NCBI GenBank assembly: GCA_930367205.1
Contig: OV884015.1
Location: forward strand, 32,727,288-32,791,287
Source: Acanthosoma haemorrhoidale
Lineage: Eukaryota; Arthropoda; Insecta; Hemiptera; Acanthosomatidae
DNA length: 64,000 nucleotides
Reading direction: 5' to 3'
Positions 58,483 through 64,000 of the stretch are shown here, in pieces. The notes beneath the pieces were generated by a model that was not told where the DNA came from, searched no databases, and saw only the letters and a program-made list of their open reading frames with translations. Position 1 is the stretch's first letter, and every line of letters begins with the position of its first letter. A program made the translations under genes and the position numbers.

Positions 58483-60483
58483 TTTACATAAATGCACATC
58501 GTGGCAATTATATTTAGCGTCGCGTAGCTACATTGCTTATAATGTGTGAGCTTTAAAGATTTTTTCTATGGTAGGCTGATGTGTAGAATACAAGGCGTTT
58601 GAACAACAGGAAGTGATAGAACGGACTCACCTTAAGAATAAGTTGTATTAATACTAACCTAAATCTCACTAACTAAACTAGGTTTAGTTTTCCCGGACAG
58701 CCTCTTGTCATCGATAGTAAAGAAATATAATTTATGTCATGCACCAAAATATATTAAATAGAAATGAAGAGTAAAGTAAGGTTCTGTGTTACTATATAAT
58801 ATTTTTATTTACTAACTGCTATTTGCTAACCAGTATAGCAAAGGTATTGATAATAACTAGGAAAATAATGTCGCTACCTAGGCGTCCTGTTTTCCATTGT
58901 TCAATGTACTGAGATATCTGTGTTAATTTTTTCCCGACTGTAAATTTTTACACATCAAGAAAAATGACTATCCTTGAAGAAGATATCGGTTTGAGTGTTG
59001 GTTGTATTGATGTGATTGTGTGACCAAAACTACCGCGTGACTTGCAGACATCCATCCCATGGAGATATGGATATATTGTAAAGTTTCACCTGGTACAGGA
59101 AAATCTGCTTGATTGGAAATTCCCGATGAATAAATAACAAAAGTAAAAGTTTTTTTTTCAAAGCAATTATAAAAAAAAACTCGATAATTGAAACTTTTAT
59201 CTCACATTTTTTACGTAACTTACTTTGATTTTTAAGTTGAAATAAGCTACCTTGTTTTCATCAGTTGTGGGGAAAAGTTTGAAGGGCAACTCGTGTTGTG
59301 TTAATTGTTTTTTTTTGTAATTTGTTTTAAAAAAATGCTTAATGGAAGTTTAGGCTTCGACTCAAAAAACAAGCGAAATTTTCGCCTCTTTGATTGTAAA
59401 ATTAATCCTCACGTCTTCAAAGATTTCGTCAGAGAAGGTATATTAAAGGTGTTTATTTTTAGTAAGCTCTCCATTGTTTGTATTTTTGAACTCCCGGATT
59501 TATAACGGCTAAGTATCATTAAGTATATTTTGAGAAGTAATATAATAAGAAAAGTTAGACCATTTCAGCATTAGCTGATTCACACTGTCTGTGATGCTGC
59601 CTCTCATGCTTCGTTTTTCCAGTCGAGGTTCGCTAGCTAAATGAAGGAAATTTCTCAAACAATCTCGGTCTGTGTACGGTGTTCCTTGCAGCAACAATGA
59701 GAGCGCTCCCAGGCACTACTCGTAGTTATCCCTGTCTAATTAACTGCCTCTTCTCTCCATCACTCTCTCACCGTCGATCGATAAATTCCTTTTTTATATC
59801 ATTGATCCTGTTGAAGCCGGCATGTATTGCTGTCTATGACAGGCTGGGGGGTGGCATTTTCACCCCCCCTCTCACCGATTCTAATTAACGGAACAGTAAT
59901 TGAACGTCAACAAATGAATCATCATAGGCCAAGGACCGAGGATCATTGGAGGATCATCGGAACATAAGCTTGTACACTACATCACAATATGGAAGGGACC
60001 AGATCTTTTCGATTTGGAATACATTTAAAATATTTATTGGGTGTTTAATTAATTACTTGTAAAACGGGAAAAAACAGCTTTATTATGATTCGAAACGTTG
60101 TCAAGATGAATATTACATTACATAAAATTTTATAATAATAATAATATCAAAATAGTAAACAAAGATCCTAGGTTACAGGAAACTTCGGTCTATGTTTTTA
60201 GGAATAATTAATACGGGCCAACTTTGTGTTCCAAAACTCGTACAACAGCATTAAACAAAATATATCCAAGATATTACTCATTTATATTTTAAAATTGATA
60301 TCAGCTAATTTAAATAAGTGAGCCCCTACTCCCATTCCTGCAGGGTATCGTAAGAGTGTCCCGGATATATTGGTATTGATGTTTGTTTGGTGCGTAAGAA
60401 ATTTACAAGTCTGTGTGCTATGTCTAAGTGCTTACGCTAGTGACAAGACACAGTAGGTTTCATTCAAATCTCTGTATTGTCAC
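58483..60483. other. AT-rich spacer
   Basis: No gene is recognised. 59679-59888 is a 69-codon frame with Ser/Leu bias and no recognised motif. Confidence 0.55.
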
Positions 60484-61671
60484 TGTCGGGTCTTCACGAG
60501 GGGGTGGTTAGTTACCCTAGCCCTAGTGACGAAGTGAAGGTTAAATAGACTGGACAATTGCTTCATGACGGGTCTTACTACTGTACTATCGGACTCCATA
60601 TCTGATAGCTATGAGCCCCGACAGTGCACTATGATCAGGAGAAGAGGTATAGGGTAGGTATCGTAGGTAGTTTATGTGGTATTGGAATGACCACGAATTC
60701 ACACTCGGTATCTGAGGGCAGGCGAAAAACGTCCGGATCCCAAAGGAGTGCGTGAACCGGAGAGAGGCAGTCTGGATCACTGGGGGAGGACACTACTAGG
60801 TAAAGTTCGTAGGGCCCCAGGTGACCGTAGTCCGCGAGGAAAAAATATCTTCCAAGGAGGTCCTAGGTTTAGCGAGACGAAGGCAGAGAATCCCACTAGG
60901 AGAGTGTGGGGTCTGACAAGGCCGGACTAAAACATAGTGAGGTTAGGAAAGAGAAATGCAGAGGTTTTCATAAATGAGAAGGCCAAATCTAGAAACATCA
61001 GTGCAGCTTCGACTGCCAGTCCAGAGAGCCGTAGTTGGAAAGACTTTTCGGCTAACACTAGGGGGTACATATAGCCCCAAGTAGCCAACGAGCTGTGGTT
61101 TTATTCTGGCCAATCACGTTCAGCCAATAGGGCGAAGATTTATTGTGACCAACCAAATTGCAGGGTGGGTGACGCTAGACTGTCCTAGACCAGGACCCAC
61201 CCAGCCCCAGGGTCAGGTCTTGAATAATTGAAAGTGTAGTATCTGTTCTTATCAGCTTAATCTCTGGTACGACTCCCATCGGGGGTCCAGAAGATTAAAC
61301 TGATTTTTGGGAAATGACGGAGTGCTAGGGGCTTGCTCCACCTCTGTCGCGGGTTGGCCCGGTATTGCAGTACCTCCGGGAACGGCCCATATAAATAAAA
61401 CCACTGACTCAATTAATTAATTTAATTGAGTCAATAAACGAAACAAATATGGGCCGTTTCCGGAGGTACTGGTCAACCCGGGGCACCTGACTCCCTCTGC
61501 AAGGGCCTCTGAAGTAGTTTTTTGTGGCTGCGTCTTTAATTGTTTACAATATTTACACTGATATGACTTATGGTTTGGTTATATTATTTACAGCTTATTA
61601 TAACCAATTTACAATATATAGATACAATAGAGTATAGGGTGATTTATCTTATGTAGTTAGCGGTCGCTACA
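60484..61671 (-). mobile_element. Solo LTR family, copy 5, longest
   Basis: 1188 bp. On the minus strand it begins TGTAGCGACCGCTAAC and ends AAGACCCGACA. Flanks GTCAC (60479-60483) and GTCTC (61672-61676) match in four of five positions, a probable aged TSD. It shares with copy 1 CAGACCCCACAC, CTCTCCGGTTCACGCACTC and CGTCATGAAGCAATTGTCCA. An extra fold-back of 104 bp lies at 61368-61471. Confidence 0.85.
61368..61471. repeat. 104-bp fold-back (candidate MITE) inside LTR copy 5
   Basis: The two ends, CAGTACCTCCGGGAACGGCC and GGCCGTTTCCGGAGGTACTG, are inverted repeats with one mismatch over about 25 bp. A second palindrome, TGACTCAATTAA / TTAATTGAGTCA, lies in the centre. Not seen as a fold-back in the other LTR copies. 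Confidence 0.7.
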
Positions 61672-62029
61672 GTCTCCATGTTTGATTTGCTGGCTGTTTT
61701 TTAAATCACTGCTTCGTGCGATTGGACCTTTGCCATCAATAAGCGATTGTCATCTAATTCTATGTCACTCGCAGCATTATGGGATCACAGTTATTGAGGC
61801 TATTCCATAATACGGCTTGAACACTTAATAATGAGAAATTTCAGGATATTGGAAGGCCTGTGGTAGTGGCACCACGTACGTTTCCGAAATATTTATCAGA
61901 TTATTGTTAATAAATTGGTGATTATTAGTTGTTTTCTGCTATCATTGTCAATTTTTAAATAATTATTAGTCAAATAAAAATGATGTTTGACGTCCATATT
62001 TAAAAAAAAAAACAGGTTCCCGGTAGGAT
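61672..62029. other. Spacer, nothing recognised
   Basis: AT-rich, no features. Confidence 0.6.
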
Positions 62030-62190
62030 TTCAAACTCGAGGTCTCCTGATAATCCGATACAGTCCGCAAGAGACCAGATTTTGACAAGGCTATCGTTCG
62101 ACATAGAATGGCTCGATAGAATACGACGACCCACCGGAGATAAGGAGGTCCCGGGTTCGTGTATTGGCCCCTCTGTTTCGTTTCGACACA
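62030..62190. mobile_element. Two tRNA-like SINE heads, inverted
   Basis: Plus strand 62108-62175: TGGCTCGATAG (A-box with one mismatch) and, about 45 nt on, CCCGGGTTCG (B-box). Minus strand 62095-62030: GGAGACCTCGAGTTTGAAATCC, a degenerate B-box region of the same type. They face away from each other. The 64-codon ORF here is not a gene. Confidence 0.4.
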
Positions 62191-64000
62191 TCAATTGTTA
62201 ATAAATTGGTACCTACAAAGTACCTACAACTATTCAAAAACTTTTCTTCAAATTTCGTTTAGTCAACTTCCAATACTGGCTGGACAAGTTTGTATCAGGG
62301 CACGGTTGACCACTTGAGCCTAAACACTTATTGGCACAAACATTAATTAATTGTCAATTTTAGAGTAGGTGCAACATTTTTTTCTTAAATCGACGTTAAG
62401 AGAACCAATGAATTCTAGTTTAAAGGTAAATTTATCAGTATTATTTAAATAGTGAATGTATTCCTTTAGAATTCAATAGGCTGTAAAGATTAAGAATAAC
62501 GTGCTCAATTTAATACAAATTAATTAAATTAAATAGGTTATGTAATTATGCTGTTGACAATAAGCTCATTTTTTTATATTAACAATTACATTTTCAATAT
62601 GTGATAATAATGATTTAAATAATATTTACAGTGAATTACGTTTTCATTGTATTAACAATTCCCAATTTATTTTGGTTTTCAATAAAGGTTTGTTTTTGAA
62701 CAACAATCAATGGGCTGTATTAACTATTAAATTATAAAATTAAAAGTAAAAATTGTACGCTATAAATATAGTGGTGGGGGCCACTTCGTTTATTATTATT
62801 ATTAATATTAAAAGTAACCTAGTATCTGGCTGGATAATTGTCCCTAAATACTCAGGAACCGAGGTACGTTACAATATATTTCGTTATAAAGAGTTTTTTT
62901 AATTTGAATGAATTACCTTTAAATCGTTTTATTTTATCCTCTATATTTTATTAATGATATTATATCTATGGGTTGTTCCATAAGCCAGTTATAGCCAAGT
63001 TGCAATTATTTATTAATTTATGAGTATGTACATTAATTAAATAAAACTGCTTATAATGTTACACTAAGCACCCAAAAAAAAAAAAAAAAAAAAAAAGGCA
63101 CCTTAGTTATAGTTTATGATATGAGTTCCTACACTAACACCCTTGAGTCCAGGTGCAGGATTTTGCGCTTGTATTGATTGATTAAAATGTGTGGGATTAC
63201 CTTGGTGCTTCATAAAATCATATGATCTTGATTCTTAAATTTTAAAGTTTAAAACGTTTTCCACGATCAATAATAAAATAATTCACTTGCTAAACAGTAA
63301 TCGCCTCTCTTTTGGTACGAGATATCTGTCAAACTTAATGACTATTCTTGAGAAAAGTTTTCATTCACTATAGATGTACAATATATATGTGCTCATTGAT
63401 GGCAAAGGTAACCGTTAGTGGTTTAGAGACGGCGAAGTCGTAAATATTTGAGAGTGGAGGTTGGGGTCGTGGGCAAAAGAGGAAAAAGCACCCTAAATCG
63501 TCACCCCCCCCCACCCACACTAGACCCTTAGATCGGGGGTCTATGGGGTCTATATATTTATCGATGGCTATTAAACCGATCAGATTTGCCCAGGGGTGGC
63601 GTTCGCATGATCTACACTTTGCGACCCTTGGCAGCCAGTTTGTACCACATCTCTGGGTAAAGATCATACTTGATTTTCTCGCTGAGTTATCGCATTCTGT
63701 CTTCAGCTATCATGTGCATAACTAATGTGGCATTTTAAAGTATATTTCACAATGTGCTGGCTGGTTTTTTGAGATTTTTTTTGTCTCAGCTCCTAAGGTG
63801 CAACGCTCCGACACGTGTCAAATACTATTCGACCTAGTAGGCCAAAAAATGTTATACTAAAAACTGGCGATCCCACGAGGGTTCATAAGATATATTACAT
63901 TTAGTTGTAACATAACTGATAAGTTAGTAAGCAAGATACTTTGTCGCCGTTTAAGGTAATAAATAGTAAATGAGCATCAAAGCTCAATTGACGTTATTAG
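62191..64000. other. AT-rich end of window
   Basis: A 24-nt A tract at 63074-63097 and a C run near 63505-63514. Two short overlapping ORFs at 63368-63725 have no recognised domain. Confidence 0.6.

Noticed and set aside
59679..59888. Coding exon candidate
   Set aside because: Low-complexity Ser/Leu reading with no recognised domain and no splice evidence.

Overview
This window is AT-rich eukaryotic DNA made almost entirely of transposable-element remains. I see no bacterial features and no host gene I can name with confidence. A Jockey-like LINE with endonuclease, a BEL/Pao element, a mariner relic, an R1/I-type LINE tail, a tRNA-type SINE and a family of solo LTRs are all present. That mix fits an arthropod, most likely an insect; the species cannot be read from the sequence.

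Layout. 1-1242: 3' half of a LINE (family alpha) ending in a 67-nt A tract. 2635-5968: a Jockey-like LINE (family beta, minus strand) flanked by a perfect 14-bp target-site duplication (TSD); its endonuclease-RT frame is broken by only two nonsense codons. 6258-7166: solo LTR, copy 1. 9840-11460: decayed second copy of LINE alpha. 11851-14562: a duplicated, LTR-interrupted copy of LINE beta (LTR copy 2). 15440-17170: a heavily decayed LINE of a third family (gamma). 17780-18600: a zinc-finger tail of an R1/I-like LINE. 20646-21240: an internally deleted mariner. 21340-21778: a LINE tail. 23139-24547: a compact element with paired ~118-bp terminal repeats, a tRNA-Pro-like primer-binding site and a coiled-coil gag-like ORF. 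26568-26880: LTR copy 3. 27522-28058: an RT fragment. 29090-30908: an inverted pair of an unnamed repeat surrounding a LINE beta tail. 35024-35091: a 48-bp LINE tail with its own 10-bp TSD. 40438-41134: a probable pogo-like DNA element. 42200-42760: remains of a PIN-like domain protein. 44601-45401: LTR copy 4 with a perfect 5-bp TSD. 52855-58477: a complete but dead BEL/Pao element with both LTRs and a perfect 5-bp TSD. 60484-61671: LTR copy 5, containing a 104-bp fold-back. 62030-62190: tRNA-like SINE sequence.

The stretches 7.2-9.8, 18.6-20.6, 30.9-35.0, 35.1-40.4, 45.4-52.8 and 58.5-60.5 kb are AT-rich and show no recognisable gene. The genes do not form a pathway. The elements are independent insertions at different stages of decay, some nested or duplicated. 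The least-explained objects are the short-LTR gag-only element at 23.1-24.5 kb, the solo-LTR family, and the unnamed inverted repeat at 29-31 kb.
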